Part shown: piece by piece, positions 37,143-45,924 of the stretch
Numbering within the stretch: the first letter of the stretch is position 1
Layout of the letters: every line of letters begins with the position of its first letter
Source of the DNA: Acidimicrobiia bacterium
Lineage (GTDB): Bacteria; Actinomycetota; Acidimicrobiia; Acidimicrobiales; Poriferisodalaceae
Length of the DNA stretch: 64,000 nucleotides
Assembly (NCBI GenBank): GCA_022820505.1
Contig: JAJEFK010000041.1
Span: 1-64,000, forward strand
Reading direction: 5' to 3'
Notes under the pieces: model-generated
Told to the model about the DNA's origin: nothing
What the model saw: only the letters and a program-made list of their open reading frames with translations
Databases searched by the model: none
Program-made: the position numbers and the translations under genes

Positions 37143-37207
37143 CGCCTGCTGCCTTGCTCTCGTCCGGCGCGAGGCTTGAACGTCTGCGTTGTGACGAACC
37201 CGCTCAT
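37139..37207 (-). CDS. 22-codon mini-ORF created by duplication of the rpsS/rplV junction
   Basis: Between rpsS and rplV lies an ATG-started frame beginning MSGFV, the same Met-Ser-Gly as L22 (MSGLI), and ending [17 protein letters not shown], which aligns without gaps to the S19 end [17 protein letters not shown]. Both its ends are ATGA overlaps: its start with the rpsS stop (37204-37207), its stop with the rplV start (37139-37142). The duplication period is 65 bases. It may be a translated coupling peptide or a by-product; no function is assigned. Confidence 0.6.
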   Translation of the reverse strand: MSGFVTTQTFKPRAGREQGSRR

Positions 37208-37482
37208 CGCCTGCCTCCGCGCTCCTGGCCGGCGTGGAATTTGAATGTCCGCGTCGGGGCGAACTCGCCGAGCTTGTGGCCCACCATCGACTCGGTCACG
37301 TACACCGGCAGGTGCTTGCGCCCATCGTGAACCGCGATGGTGTGACCGATCATCTCGGGGATGATCGTGGAGCGCCGGCTCCATGTCTTGATGACCTTGC
37401 GCTCGCCGCTCTCGTTGAGTTCGTCCACCTTCGAGAGCAGGTGGTCGTCGACGAACGGGCCCTTCTTGAGACTGCGCGGCAT
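37204..37482 (-). CDS. rpsS: 30S ribosomal protein S19
   Basis: Head protein near the A-site finger. The ATG at 37482 ([16 protein letters not shown]) gives 92 residues, the exact family length, with [30 protein letters not shown] and the C-terminal [19 protein letters not shown]. Its last 20 codons are duplicated in the mini-ORF just downstream. 4 bases after rplB. Confidence 0.98.
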   Translation of the reverse strand: MPRSLKKGPFVDDHLLSKVDELNESGERKVIKTWSRRSTIIPEMIGHTIAVHDGRKHLPVYVTESMVGHKLGEFAPTRTFKFHAGQERGGRR

Positions 37483-37486
37483 CGCT

Positions 37487-38323
37487 CTACCTCCGGGACC
37501 CGCGCGTCCGGCGGCGGCGGACGATGAGGTCGTTGGACTTGCGGTTCTTGGAGCGGGTGCGGCCTTCGGGCTTGCCCCACGGCGACACCGGATGACGCCC
37601 GCCCGACGACTTGCCCTCACCGCCGCCGAGGGGATGGTCGACCGGGTTCATGGCCACGCCACGGGTCTGGGGCCGGACGCCCTTGTAGCGATTCCGGCCG
37701 GCCTTGCCGATCTTGATGAGGTCGGCCTCGGCGTTGCCCACCGAGCCGATGGTGGCGCGGCAGTCGATCGGCACCCGGCGCATCTCGGTGGACGGCAGAC
37801 GCAAGGTGGCGTACGCACCCTCCTTGGCCACGAGCTGCACGCTGGCGCCGGCCGAACGGGCCATGCGGCCGCCGGCGCCCGGCTTGAGCTCCACGTTGTG
37901 CACGGTGGTGCCGACCGGCACGTACCGCAGCGGCATGGCGTTGCCGACACGTACCTCCGCCTGGGCGCCGTTGGCGAGCTTGTCGCCTACCTCCAGCCCC
38001 GCCGGCGCCAGGATGTAGCGCTTCTCGCCGTCGTGGTAGTGCAGCAGCGCAATGCGCGCGTTGCGATTGGGGTCGTACTCGATGGTGGCGACCGTGGCGG
38101 GCACACCGTCCTTGTTGCGCCGGAAGTCGATCACCCGGTAGCGCTGCTTGTGACCGCCGCCGCGGTGGCGGGAGGTCTTGCGGCCGTGGTTGTTGCGACC
38201 GCCGGTGGAGTGCTGCTTGGCGATGAGCGAGCGCTCGGGCTTGGTCGCGGTGATGTCGGCAAAATCCGAGACCGTCTGGAACCTTCGGCCGGGACTGGTC
38301 GGCTTGCGTACTCGAATGCCCAT
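37487..38323 (-). CDS. rplB: 50S ribosomal protein L2
   Basis: Core 23S rRNA protein near the peptidyl-transferase centre. 278 residues beginning [38 protein letters not shown] and the C-terminal [20 protein letters not shown] with its conserved His are present. 10 bases after rplW. Confidence 0.98.
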   Translation of the reverse strand: MGIRVRKPTSPGRRFQTVSDFADITATKPERSLIAKQHSTGGRNNHGRKTSRHRGGGHKQRYRVIDFRRNKDGVPATVATIEYDPNRNARIALLHYHDGEKRYILAPAGLEVGDKLANGAQAEVRVGNAMPLRYVPVGTTVHNVELKPGAGGRMARSAGASVQLVAKEGAYATLRLPSTEMRRVPIDCRATIGSVGNAEADLIKIGKAGRNRYKGVRPQTRGVAMNPVDHPLGGGEGKSSGGRHPVSPWGKPEGRTRSKNRKSNDLIVRRRRTRGSRR

Positions 38324-38333
38324 GACGCCCCGC

Positions 38334-38624
38334 CTAGGAATTGAAGATCTGGATCGAGTCGCCCTCGACGAGGGTGACGATGGCCCGCTTGGTGTCCGGC
38401 CGCTTGCCGACGGTGTTGTTGCGACGGTTGCGCCGCTTCTTGCCCTTGCGGTTCAGCGTGTTGACCTTGGCGACCGTGACGTCGAAGATCTCCTCGACCG
38501 CCTGGCGGATCTCCGGCTTGCTTGCAGACGGGTGGACGCGGAACACGTAGATGCCCTCTTCGAGGAAGTCATACGACTTCTCCGAGATGACGGGAGCGAT
38601 CAGCACATCGCGGGGATCCTTCAC
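38334..38624 (-). CDS. rplW: 50S ribosomal protein L23
   Basis: Docking site for trigger factor and SRP at the exit tunnel. 96 residues: [23 protein letters not shown], a ferredoxin-like core, and [32 protein letters not shown]. It overlaps the rplD stop by 4 bases. Confidence 0.97.
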   Translation of the reverse strand: MKDPRDVLIAPVISEKSYDFLEEGIYVFRVHPSASKPEIRQAVEEIFDVTVAKVNTLNRKGKKRRNRRNNTVGKRPDTKRAIVTLVEGDSIQIFNS

Positions 38625-39313
38625 TGGTCATCCCCCTCGCTCGCTGCCCCGTTCGTGGTGGGGCCGGTGCTGGTCGGCCCAGTGCTGGTGGGCCCAGTGC
38701 TGGTGGGAAGCGTGTCGCGGGTGAAGACCAGCCAGTCCGAGCGCAGGATGTCGTAGGCGTTCAGCTCAGCCGCGCTGACCGAGTGCACCGACGGGAGGTT
38801 GCGGAAACTGCGATCGGCGGTCTGGTGTGCCGGGCCGTCGCCCAGAACCAGCAGAACCTGTCCGGAGAGGGACAGGTTCTCGAGCACTGCGACGGCGTCC
38901 TTCGTGCGCGGCTGGGCAAAGTTCCACTCGTCGATGACCATGACGCGTTCGCTGCGAGCCCGGTCGCTGAGAGCGGAGCGCAATGCCAGCCGTACGGTCT
39001 TGCGGTTCACCTTCTGGCGGTAGTCGCGCGGCTTGGGACCGTGCGCCACGCCGCCGCCGACCCACTGCGGTGAGCGGATCGAACCGTGGCGAGCCCGACC
39101 GGTGCCCTTCTGCCGCCACGGCTTCGCGCCGCCGCCGCGTACCTCGGCACGGGTGAGGGTGCTGTGAGAGCCGCTCCGGCGGGCGGCGCGCTGGGCCGTG
39201 ACGGCCTGGTGCAGCGCCGCCATGTTCGGCTCGATGCCGAAGATGGTCTCGTCGAGATCGACGGTGCCGGCTGTGCCGCCGTCGGGGGTGCGGACGTCGA
39301 GCGTGAGCGTCAT
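38621..39313 (-). CDS. rplD: 50S ribosomal protein L4
   Basis: Exit-tunnel constriction protein, in many bacteria also an autoregulator of the S10 operon. 230 residues. The tunnel loop [34 protein letters not shown] is intact, as is [19 protein letters not shown]. The last 20 or so residues are an extension with a perfect 5-residue repeat (TSTGP three times) from 15-bp tandem units at 38667-38711. 11 bases after rplC. Confidence 0.96.
   Translation of the reverse strand: MTLTLDVRTPDGGTAGTVDLDETIFGIEPNMAALHQAVTAQRAARRSGSHSTLTRAEVRGGGAKPWRQKGTGRARHGSIRSPQWVGGGVAHGPKPRDYRQKVNRKTVRLALRSALSDRARSERVMVIDEWNFAQPRTKDAVAVLENLSLSGQVLLVLGDGPAHQTADRSFRNLPSVHSVSAAELNAYDILRSDWLVFTRDTLPTSTGPTSTGPTSTGPTTNGAASEGDDQ
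38667..38711. repeat. 15-bp tandem repeat at the rplD 3' end
   Basis: Units of the type GTGCTGGTGGGCCCA start at 38667, 38682 and 38697 (the last is partial). They encode the Thr-Ser-Thr-Gly-Pro repeats of the L4 tail. Confidence 0.9.
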
Positions 39314-39324
39314 CAGAATCGACC

Positions 39325-39999
39325 TCAGACCTCAGCCCGCGCTGTGCTGTTTGACGCGCCTTGCGGCGCTTTGACTGCGTTGCGGACGACGACCGTGCCG
39401 CCCTTGGGCCCGGGGACCGAGCCCCGCACCAGCAGCAGGCCGCGCTCGGCATCGGCCTCGACGACGGCGAGGTTGAGCGTGGTGACCTTCTCGCCGCCCA
39501 TGCGCCCGGCCATGCGAGTGCCTTTGAACACCCGTGAGGGCGTGGCGCAGGCGCCGATGGCGCCAGGGGCCCGGTGGACCCGGTGCGCACCGTGGCTGGC
39601 GCGCTGACCCGAGAAGTTGTGGCGCTTCATGGTGCCGGCGAAGCCCTTGCCCTTGGAGGTGGCTGTCACATCGACAAGCTCCCCAGGACTGAAAAGGTCG
39701 GCACCCAATTCGGTGCCGACCGGTACTTCGCTCACATCGTCGAGCCGCAGCTCTACGAGCTGCACGCCGGGGTCGATCCCGGCGCGCTCGTAGTGGCCGT
39801 TGATGGGCTTGTTGACCTTGCGGGCCTCGCGATGACCGTAGGTGACCTGCACCGCGGTGTAGCCGTCTTGCTCGTTGGTGCGCACCTGGGTGACCCGGCA
39901 GTCGTCGACGCGCAGCACCGTGACTGGGACGACGCGATTGTCGTCGTCCCAGAGCTGTGTCATGCCGACCTTGGTGGCGACGAGCGCCCTGTTGGCCAT
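39325..39999 (-). CDS. rplC: 50S ribosomal protein L3
   Basis: Early 50S assembly protein. 224 residues: [31 protein letters not shown], the central [31 protein letters not shown] and the Gln-containing [16 protein letters not shown]. The usual upstream partner rpsJ is nearly 10 kb away, so the rplC-rplQ operon must have its own promoter, presumably in the 264-base gap upstream, which holds a palindromic array. Confidence 0.97.
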   Translation of the reverse strand: MANRALVATKVGMTQLWDDDNRVVPVTVLRVDDCRVTQVRTNEQDGYTAVQVTYGHREARKVNKPINGHYERAGIDPGVQLVELRLDDVSEVPVGTELGADLFSPGELVDVTATSKGKGFAGTMKRHNFSGQRASHGAHRVHRAPGAIGACATPSRVFKGTRMAGRMGGEKVTTLNLAVVEADAERGLLLVRGSVPGPKGGTVVVRNAVKAPQGASNSTARAEV

Positions 40000-40033
40000 G
40001 TGCGCGTCTCTCTCGTGCTTTCGCCGTGCATCT

Positions 40034-40123
40034 GGCTGCCCGCTCAGCGGGCAGTTGTACCTTCGGCCGCCCGCTCAGCGGGCCGCCGTCTCTGCGGCTG
40101 CCCGCCTAGCGGGCCGCCATGCG
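40034..40123. repeat. Palindromic tandem array upstream of rplC, three 31-bp units
   Basis: Three palindromic cores (GCCCGC-TCA-GCGGGC at 40038 and 40069, GCCCGC-CTA-GCGGGC at 40100) recur at exactly 31 bases. The first has an 8-bp stem (CTGCCCGC/GCGGGCAG). Flanks are similar (GGCTG or GGCCG before, CCGCC after units two and three). The array lies 35-120 bases upstream of the rplC start at one edge of island A and could act as terminator, leader structure or REP-like element. Confidence 0.9.
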
Positions 40124-40263
40124 AACGCTCCGCACGGCTGCGCCGGCGGAGCGGTTCTCAGGTTGTGCCGACCGGTTCCGAACACCCGACCCATTGCGGG
40201 GAGGCATCCGGCCTTGCCGGACGTCAGTTCGACGCAGGAAGTCCGCGCCGCGAATGAAGCAGG

Positions 40264-40761
40264 CTACCGATCCCCCACGACCGCCCCAACCTCGCGCCCG
40301 TTCAGCCGGCGGGTTTGGGGGCGCCCTCGTTGATAGGCCGCGAACAGCATCACTTCGGCCGCCAGGACCAGGTGAAATGCCGTCGGCAGGTAGGCAGTGA
40401 ACCACTTCCCTGCAGCGATGCTCTCGTCGCCGAACGCGCCAGCATCGCCGAGGAGCCCGACTGCCAAACGCGCCGCCATCACAGCGAAGTACAGGACGCC
40501 GAACCAAGCGACTGGTCGCTCCCAGCGCCGCCTGAAGAGGTTCCGACCAGCTCGCATTCGCAGCGTCGCTGCTGCGATGATCATCAAGATCACCACTTGG
40601 GCCGCGAACAGCGCCGGGAACGGCAGGCTGCTGCCCTGCCAGGCGTCCTGGGAGGGCAGGAAGGCCACGTCCCACCAGCGCTGTGCTGCTTGACCCGCGA
40701 CGCGGGCCAGGAATGCCAGGCCGAATACAAGGCTTGCCGCAGCAAATCGGGTGTCGCTCAC
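40264..40761 (-). CDS. Small integral membrane protein, unknown function
   Basis: The GTG at 40761 overlaps the stop of the enolase-superfamily gene by 4 bases, giving 165 residues; the open frame extends to 40866 but with an Arg/Ser-rich leader of no family likeness. Four hydrophobic segments are seen (ASLVFGLAFLARVAG, PALFAAQVVILMIIAAATL, WFGVLYFAVMAARLAVGLLG, TAFHLVLAAEVMLFAAY). An Arg-rich stretch (RAGRNLFRRRWERP) follows the second. Last gene of the hydroxylase-GH3-enolase operon. Confidence 0.7.
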   Translation of the reverse strand: MSDTRFAAASLVFGLAFLARVAGQAAQRWWDVAFLPSQDAWQGSSLPFPALFAAQVVILMIIAAATLRMRAGRNLFRRRWERPVAWFGVLYFAVMAARLAVGLLGDAGAFGDESIAAGKWFTAYLPTAFHLVLAAEVMLFAAYQRGRPQTRRLNGREVGAVVGDR

Positions 40762-41885
40762 CTGTCCTCCAGCGGCACCAGGATGGCTGCGGGATCGAGC
40801 CGCAGACCTAGCCCGCCGCCGCGATCGGGCACGTCTTGAGCGCGCAGCATTCCCCCGTAGCCCCACATGATCGTCCGATCGGTGAGATCGCGTGCCAGCA
40901 GATGCGTCCCGAAGGCACCTTCGGCCCCCACAACGGCACCCGGGGCGCTCGCGATGACGGCGAGCGCCGCCCGGGTGAGCAGGCTCGTCTCCCCCACCTG
41001 GCAGCCGACGATGACGTCAATGCCGGCGCTCGCTGCAGCAGCCACCACCTCCAGCGACCTGACGATCCCGCCCATCTTCGATACCCGCACGTTCACGATC
41101 CACGCCGACGGCTCCGCCAGCGCCTCGAGCTGCCGGGTGAGCCGCACGCTCTCGTCGGCGATGATCTTCACCCGGCACTGCTGCGCGATGCGCATGCACC
41201 CCTCGACATCACCCGCCTGCAGCGGTTCCTCGACGGCGAATGCGATGTCGCCCAGTGCTTCCAAGTGCGCGGCGCACTGCTCGGGCGTCTCCCAGAGGTT
41301 GTTCGCATCGAGGCGAACCGTCGCCGGGCTCGACCCCCGGGAAACGAACGGAGCCAGCTTGGCGCGGTCACGCCCCAGCGAGCCCGAGAGCTTCACCTTG
41401 AAGTCGGTGAAGCCCCGGACGCGGAATCCGCGCAACTGCCACCGATACAGCAGCAGACCCATGTCGCCCAGGACAGCGGTATAGACCACATCGGGGGGGC
41501 CTGAAGCAACACCCAGCAACTGCTCGATATTGCAACCGCCCGCCTTGCCCAGCAGGTCGAGGGCGGCAAGCTCCATCGCGCAGAACGCGGCCGGGTTCTC
41601 GTCGATGGCATCGCTGTGGGCGTCGATCCAGGCACGCAGGTCGTCCACGCTCCCGACGTCCGCGCAGAATGACGCCGCGTGCTGGTTGACGAAGGCGGCG
41701 CAGCCCCCGACGGTCTCGCCGGTCACGTACAGCCGCGGGCACCCTTCCCCGTAGCCGATCGTGCCGTCGTCAGCGTGGGCCGCGACGATGAGGTTCTCAG
41801 CGTGGCGGCGACTGGCAGCGGCATGCCGGAAGACGCGCTTGAACGGCACGGGGAAGGTGAACGTCTTCAGGCGGCGGATCTGCAC
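40758..41885 (-). CDS. Enolase-superfamily epimerase/racemase-like enzyme
   Basis: Muconate-lactonizing subgroup of the enolase superfamily (dipeptide epimerases, N-acylamino-acid racemases, OSBS). The GTG at 41885, seven bases after GAGG, gives 375 residues; the frame is open to 41948, inside the GH3 gene. The full catalytic set is visible: Lys163-x-Lys165 (FKVKL), metal ligands Asp193 (RLDANN), Glu219 (VEEPL) and Asp244 (ADES), and the opposite base Lys270 (VSKMGG). I do not see the Asp-x-Asp of Ala-Glu dipeptide epimerases near the eighth strand, so the substrate is open. Begins 23 bases after the GH3 stop. Confidence 0.85.
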   Translation of the reverse strand: MQIRRLKTFTFPVPFKRVFRHAAASRRHAENLIVAAHADDGTIGYGEGCPRLYVTGETVGGCAAFVNQHAASFCADVGSVDDLRAWIDAHSDAIDENPAAFCAMELAALDLLGKAGGCNIEQLLGVASGPPDVVYTAVLGDMGLLLYRWQLRGFRVRGFTDFKVKLSGSLGRDRAKLAPFVSRGSSPATVRLDANNLWETPEQCAAHLEALGDIAFAVEEPLQAGDVEGCMRIAQQCRVKIIADESVRLTRQLEALAEPSAWIVNVRVSKMGGIVRSLEVVAAAASAGIDVIVGCQVGETSLLTRAALAVIASAPGAVVGAEGAFGTHLLARDLTDRTIMWGYGGMLRAQDVPDRGGGLGLRLDPAAILVPLEDR

Positions 41886-41908
41886 GCATGCACCTCGGCC
41901 AAGCTCGC

Positions 41909-43618
41909 TCAAGCCGGAGCTGCGAAGTCGTCGAAAGGAAACTGGCAATCGGCGCTGTATTGCAGCCGGAGGTACTTGAACTGCACGTCGCGCTGGCCGT
42001 CTGCGACGCGCTGGCGCCTGAATTCATCGCCGGTGCCCGCTGCAAGCAACCGGACACGCAACGGCGCCAGCCGGCCGCTGGCTCGCTTCTGGTCGTACTC
42101 GACATTGGTCTGCCGCAGCGCTCGCTCGATGCTGCTTGACAGTTCGCCGGCAAGTTCGGCTCCCTGTGGGCCAGCCGGTGTGGTCGCCAGTTCCACATTG
42201 AGCGTGTAGCGGGACGCTGCGACGTCGGCCAGCATGATGAAGAACGGCGCCACGGTGCCGAACTCGGCGACGGCAGCGGTCACGGCCGACATCACTTGGA
42301 ATTCGTACAGCTTCTCGCCCGTGATGCTGGTGACGCCTTTGCCTTTCTGGACGAAGGACAGGACCGGCGTGCGGTCGACGAAGCCCGTCACCCGCACGAT
42401 GTCGTTCATGTCGTAGCGGTACAGACCGTCGGCCGTGGTCACGATGACGTAGTAGTCGCGGCCGGCCTCGAGATCGGCAAGCGTGCAGGTCTGCTGGCCA
42501 CGGTCGGCATCGTCGGCAGCGGCCTCCCACCCATCGCGTTCCGCGAACTCGAAGAAGTTGTCCTGCAGGGTCGCGACGCAGGAGCCTTCGATGGGATCGA
42601 TGTTGGCGGTGCCGCTGACCTCGCTGGCGAGATAGCCGAGTTCGAAGACCGGGCAGTCGGGTGTCAGCATCGGCTGGAGTCGCTCGATCGCCAAGCCGCA
42701 GCTCCCCCCGGTCCACGTCACCACCGCACGCAGGTCGCCCCAGATGTCGGCATAGGTGAGTCGGCCTGCGGCCTCCAGGCGCCGACCGAGCGCCGCCGCT
42801 CGCTTCGGGTCTGCGCGGAGTCCGAGCTGGTCGTCGCGCCCAAGCACGTTGCAGCCAGCGGGCAGCCGCCCGGCGGCCACTGCGTCGAGCACCACGTCGG
42901 CCGAGTCATTGAGCACGTCCATCAGCCGGATGAACGTCGACGGGTTGGCCGTCGCCATCGTGGTCACGGAGCCGTCAGCTGCGCCCAGCACCGCCATGGC
43001 CAAGTAGCGGGCGTCGTAGTCGGCGATGTCCGATACCGGCGCTGGCAGCACATACCGGCGCCGCAGGAGCTTGCCCTGGCTCGCATACAGCAGCCCTGAC
43101 GCTGAGCCGTACGGCGTGCCTGCTGGCATGGTGCCCTCGTGCGCGGCACCGGTCACCGCGAACACCTTGCCGCCGAGCGCGGCGGTGCACCGCGACAGCG
43201 TGTAGGCCGCGAGTCGCTGCAAGCGCTGGATGCGGGCGAGGCCGGCATTGGTGAGCGGGATGTTCTTCGGCTCGGCGACGGTGCCGCTGGTCTGGTTGTA
43301 ATAGACCGGCTGCTCGGCAGTGAGGCACCGCTGGCCGGTGGCTTCCTGCCGCTCGATCAACTCCCGCAGGTCTTCGTAGGTCTGCACCGGCACGGCACGG
43401 CGGTAGTCCTCGAAGCCGGCAATCGAGCCGAAGCGGTGATCGGTGCCGAACACCGTGCCGGCGTTATCGGAGAGGATGCGCTTCAGCACCTGATCCTGGA
43501 CCGCCGCCGGATCGGCGCACGCACGGACGAGCCCGCGGTAGGTGCGGCCGCTGGCCGCGGCCAGCCCGGCCCGAAGCAGTCGATAGCTGAGGCCGTCGAT
43601 CCTCGAAGTGCCCGTCAC
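41909..43618 (-). CDS. GH3-family acyl-adenylating amido synthetase
   Basis: The GTG at 43618 overlaps the hydroxylase-like gene by 4 bases; 569 residues, the size of plant GH3 proteins. The ANL-type layout shows a nucleotide motif NQTSGTVAEPKN (about residues 108-119), a second segment near LASEVSGTANIDP and the GH3 motif GLYRYDMNDIV (about 397-407), followed by VQKGKGVTSITGEKLYE at the C-domain hinge. Known GH3 enzymes adenylate a small carboxylic acid and join it to an amino acid; the bacterial substrates are mostly unknown. Its neighbours suggest a lipid-like acid and an epimerised product. Confidence 0.85.
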   Translation of the reverse strand: MTGTSRIDGLSYRLLRAGLAAASGRTYRGLVRACADPAAVQDQVLKRILSDNAGTVFGTDHRFGSIAGFEDYRRAVPVQTYEDLRELIERQEATGQRCLTAEQPVYYNQTSGTVAEPKNIPLTNAGLARIQRLQRLAAYTLSRCTAALGGKVFAVTGAAHEGTMPAGTPYGSASGLLYASQGKLLRRRYVLPAPVSDIADYDARYLAMAVLGAADGSVTTMATANPSTFIRLMDVLNDSADVVLDAVAAGRLPAGCNVLGRDDQLGLRADPKRAAALGRRLEAAGRLTYADIWGDLRAVVTWTGGSCGLAIERLQPMLTPDCPVFELGYLASEVSGTANIDPIEGSCVATLQDNFFEFAERDGWEAAADDADRGQQTCTLADLEAGRDYYVIVTTADGLYRYDMNDIVRVTGFVDRTPVLSFVQKGKGVTSITGEKLYEFQVMSAVTAAVAEFGTVAPFFIMLADVAASRYTLNVELATTPAGPQGAELAGELSSSIERALRQTNVEYDQKRASGRLAPLRVRLLAAGTGDEFRRQRVADGQRDVQFKYLRLQYSADCQFPFDDFAAPA

Positions 43619-44580
43619 GGCGGCGTCGCCGTCCCGGCTGCTCGCTTGTCGAGTCCTCGAATCAAGGGGGTTCGCATCTGCGCCAGAAAGCCAGTCGGGT
43701 AGTCGCGGTTCAGCAATCCCAGCCGTCCGACCGCCGCGTTGGCGGGAAGGTACCGCGTGCCGAACAGCACGTCCCAGATGATGAGGTTGTTGCCGAAGTT
43801 GTGATCGGACTCGGCCGGCAATTCGGAGTGATGCCAGCGGTGCAGCTCTGGGCCGCTGATGAGGTAGTTGAGCCAGCCGAGGCGCACATCGCAGTTGGAG
43901 TGCTGGTAGAAGCCGTTCAGCGCGTAGAACACGAAGTAGGCCGCGAGCACGTCGCTTCCCACGCCCACCAGCACGAACGGCAACGCATCGACGCAGAACT
44001 GGACTGCCTTCTCTCCTGGGTGGAAGCGCCCGACGTTCAGCCAGTACAGCCGGTGCGGCGAGTGGTGCACGGCGTGCCAGCGCCACATGAAGGCTGAGCC
44101 GTGGAACGCCCGGTGCAGCCAGTAGCGGAAGAAGTCGGCCACAGCCATCATCAGCGCCGCCTGCAGCGCAACGGGCCAGCTGTGCGGCCACAGGCCCCCG
44201 AGGGTCAGGTCGCCCTCGCGCAGCCATCCGGCAAATGCCGCCGTCGCTGCCAGCGAGAGCAGCAGCGGCAGCACCACCTGGACGGCGACCATGAACGCCA
44301 CATCGGCTCGCACGTCAGCACCCTGGGGGCGCCATTCGGGGCGGTAGGGCAAGACGATCTCGTGCAGCGTGACGAGCCCTGCCCCAACGAGCACGGCAAC
44401 GTAGGACGCCGCCACGGCCGGCATCCCGAGCGATCCGGCGGCGGCGTAGATGCCGACTCCCAGCAGGATCACGGCCGGATACGAAACCCGGACCGCGAAC
44501 CTGCCCGCTGCGGTAGGCCGCTCCGAGTCGGGTGCCAGATGTTCAGCCTCGACTCGCCGCGGCGGATCGGCGGCCGTCAT
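43615..44580 (-). CDS. Fatty acid hydroxylase/sterol desaturase superfamily membrane protein
   Basis: Membrane di-iron oxygenase family. 321 residues: a short polar N-terminus, four or five hydrophobic segments, and the His clusters HRAFH (about 156-160), HAVHH (169-173), a His in YQHSN and LHRWHH. Spacing matches the PF04116-type enzymes (C-4/C-5 sterol oxidases, carotenoid and fatty acid hydroxylases). First gene of a four-gene coupled operon with GH3, the enolase-like enzyme and a small membrane protein. Substrate unknown. Confidence 0.9.
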   Translation of the reverse strand: MTAADPPRRVEAEHLAPDSERPTAAGRFAVRVSYPAVILLGVGIYAAAGSLGMPAVAASYVAVLVGAGLVTLHEIVLPYRPEWRPQGADVRADVAFMVAVQVVLPLLLSLAATAAFAGWLREGDLTLGGLWPHSWPVALQAALMMAVADFFRYWLHRAFHGSAFMWRWHAVHHSPHRLYWLNVGRFHPGEKAVQFCVDALPFVLVGVGSDVLAAYFVFYALNGFYQHSNCDVRLGWLNYLISGPELHRWHHSELPAESDHNFGNNLIIWDVLFGTRYLPANAAVGRLGLLNRDYPTGFLAQMRTPLIRGLDKRAAGTATPP

Positions 44581-44637
44581 GAGCCGAGCCTATGTTTCGG
44601 CGCGCTCAGGTCCGGTGGAACAGCCGAGCGCGAGCGC

Positions 44638-45663
44638 TCAGTCGCCGAGGCGGACGATGGTGGTGCCGACGGTGCGGCCGCCCAGCAGGTCGACGAAGGC
44701 TCCGCCAGCCGATTCGAGGCCGTCATAGGTGACGTGGCGGGGCACGAGCGAGCCGGCGTCGATCCACTCGCGCATCTGGGTGCGGGCCTCGTCGTAGCGG
44801 TCGGCGTAGGAGAACACGATGAAGCCCTGCATGCGCACCTGGTTGTTCACCAGCAGGCCCGGGACGCCTCGCGGGCTGGGATCGGGATTGGCGGTGTCAT
44901 AGGCCGAGACGGCACCGCAGCACACGATGCGGCCGAACGTGGCCATGCGGAAGAGCGCCGAACCGAGGATCTCGCCGCCTGTGTTGTCGAAGTACAGGTT
45001 GATGCGGTCGGGCGTGGCCGCGCGGAATTCGGCTCGGAAATCGGGCGAATGCCGGTTGATCGCAGCGTCGAAGCCAATCTCGTCGACGAGGAGCGCGCAC
45101 TTCTCATCCGAGCCGGCCACGCCGACCACCCTGCACCCGAGGGACTTGGCGATCTGCCCGACAATGTGGCCCACTGATCCTGCCGCCGCGGACACCACCA
45201 CGGTTTCACCTGCTTCGGGCCGCCCGACGTCGAGCAAGCCGAAGTAGGCGGTGAGCCCGTTCGTGCCGAGCACGCCGAGATGCAGGGCGGGATCGAGCGC
45301 GCCGTCCGCGAGACGCAGCTCGTCGGCGGTCATCACCGCGTGGCGGCGCCAGCCGGTCCAGCCCACGACGGTGTCGCCGACACTGATGCCGTCGGCATTT
45401 GACGCCTCCACGATGCCGGCACCCGTGCCTCGCATGACCACACCCACTTCCGGGGCGCCCGCGTAGCTGGCGCTGCCCTGCAGGCCGGCCCGCTGTCCCG
45501 CGCCGATCGTGAGAGCCTGCACCCGAACCAGCACTTCGCCGGGTCCGGGTTCGGGTATCTCTTCGGACTGCAACGCAAAGTGCTCTGCGCTGAGCGGTCC
45601 GTCGGGGACCCTGGCAAGCACCACGCAGTCCGACACCCGCGCTGTGTTCGTTTCTCCAGCCAT
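44638..45663 (-). CDS. NADP-dependent medium-chain oxidoreductase (zinc-independent)
   Basis: MDR-superfamily reductase resembling the leukotriene B4 12-hydroxydehydrogenase/CurA group of enoyl or enone reductases. The ATG at 45663 gives 341 residues. GroES-like N-domain, then NGLTAYFGLLDVGRPEAGETVVVSAAAGSVGHIVGQIAKSLG with the nucleotide-binding AAAGSVG, GSDEKCALL, and the family-typical LYFDNTGGEILGSAL and VRMQGFIVFSY. No structural zinc Cys cluster. 57 bases upstream of the hydroxylase gene in the same direction; it may belong to that operon or stand alone. Confidence 0.88.
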   Translation of the reverse strand: MAGETNTARVSDCVVLARVPDGPLSAEHFALQSEEIPEPGPGEVLVRVQALTIGAGQRAGLQGSASYAGAPEVGVVMRGTGAGIVEASNADGISVGDTVVGWTGWRRHAVMTADELRLADGALDPALHLGVLGTNGLTAYFGLLDVGRPEAGETVVVSAAAGSVGHIVGQIAKSLGCRVVGVAGSDEKCALLVDEIGFDAAINRHSPDFRAEFRAATPDRINLYFDNTGGEILGSALFRMATFGRIVCCGAVSAYDTANPDPSPRGVPGLLVNNQVRMQGFIVFSYADRYDEARTQMREWIDAGSLVPRHVTYDGLESAGGAFVDLLGGRTVGTTIVRLGD

Positions 45664-45924
45664 GGCTAGCTCCTCGGTTCGCCCGCGGACCCTGCCGCGG
45701 CTCCACATGATTGCCGCTCATCAACGACGGTTCTTGGCTCGTTTGCGACAGGGGGCCACGGTGCGGGCAGTCGCCGGCGACGGTTGATGCGACGAGCACG
45801 GCTCAGCGCAACTAACGTCCGCTGCCGTGCGCGCCGTCGCCCGCAGGCGGCGCGAGCGACGCAACCGCCGGGAGACGGTGCGTCGACACATGACGCAACA
45901 CCCAACGGATCGGGAGCTATCCGC
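45664..45924. other. Divergent intergenic region, 261 bases
   Basis: Separates the MDR oxidoreductase (minus) from the molybdenum hydroxylase operon (plus). It must hold both promoters. Open frames run through it but are not supported by family likeness. I see no convincing operator palindrome or clear -35/-10 pair. Confidence 0.5.

Noticed and set aside
37139..37384. Longer open frame running from within rpsS to the rplV start
   Set aside because: The upstream part overlaps rpsS out of frame; only the segment after the ATG at 37207 shows likeness (to the S19 tail).
45784..45924. Upstream extension of the FAD subunit to 45784
   Set aside because: Lies in the divergent promoter region, Arg-rich and without family likeness; the ATG at 45925 matches the normal N-terminus.
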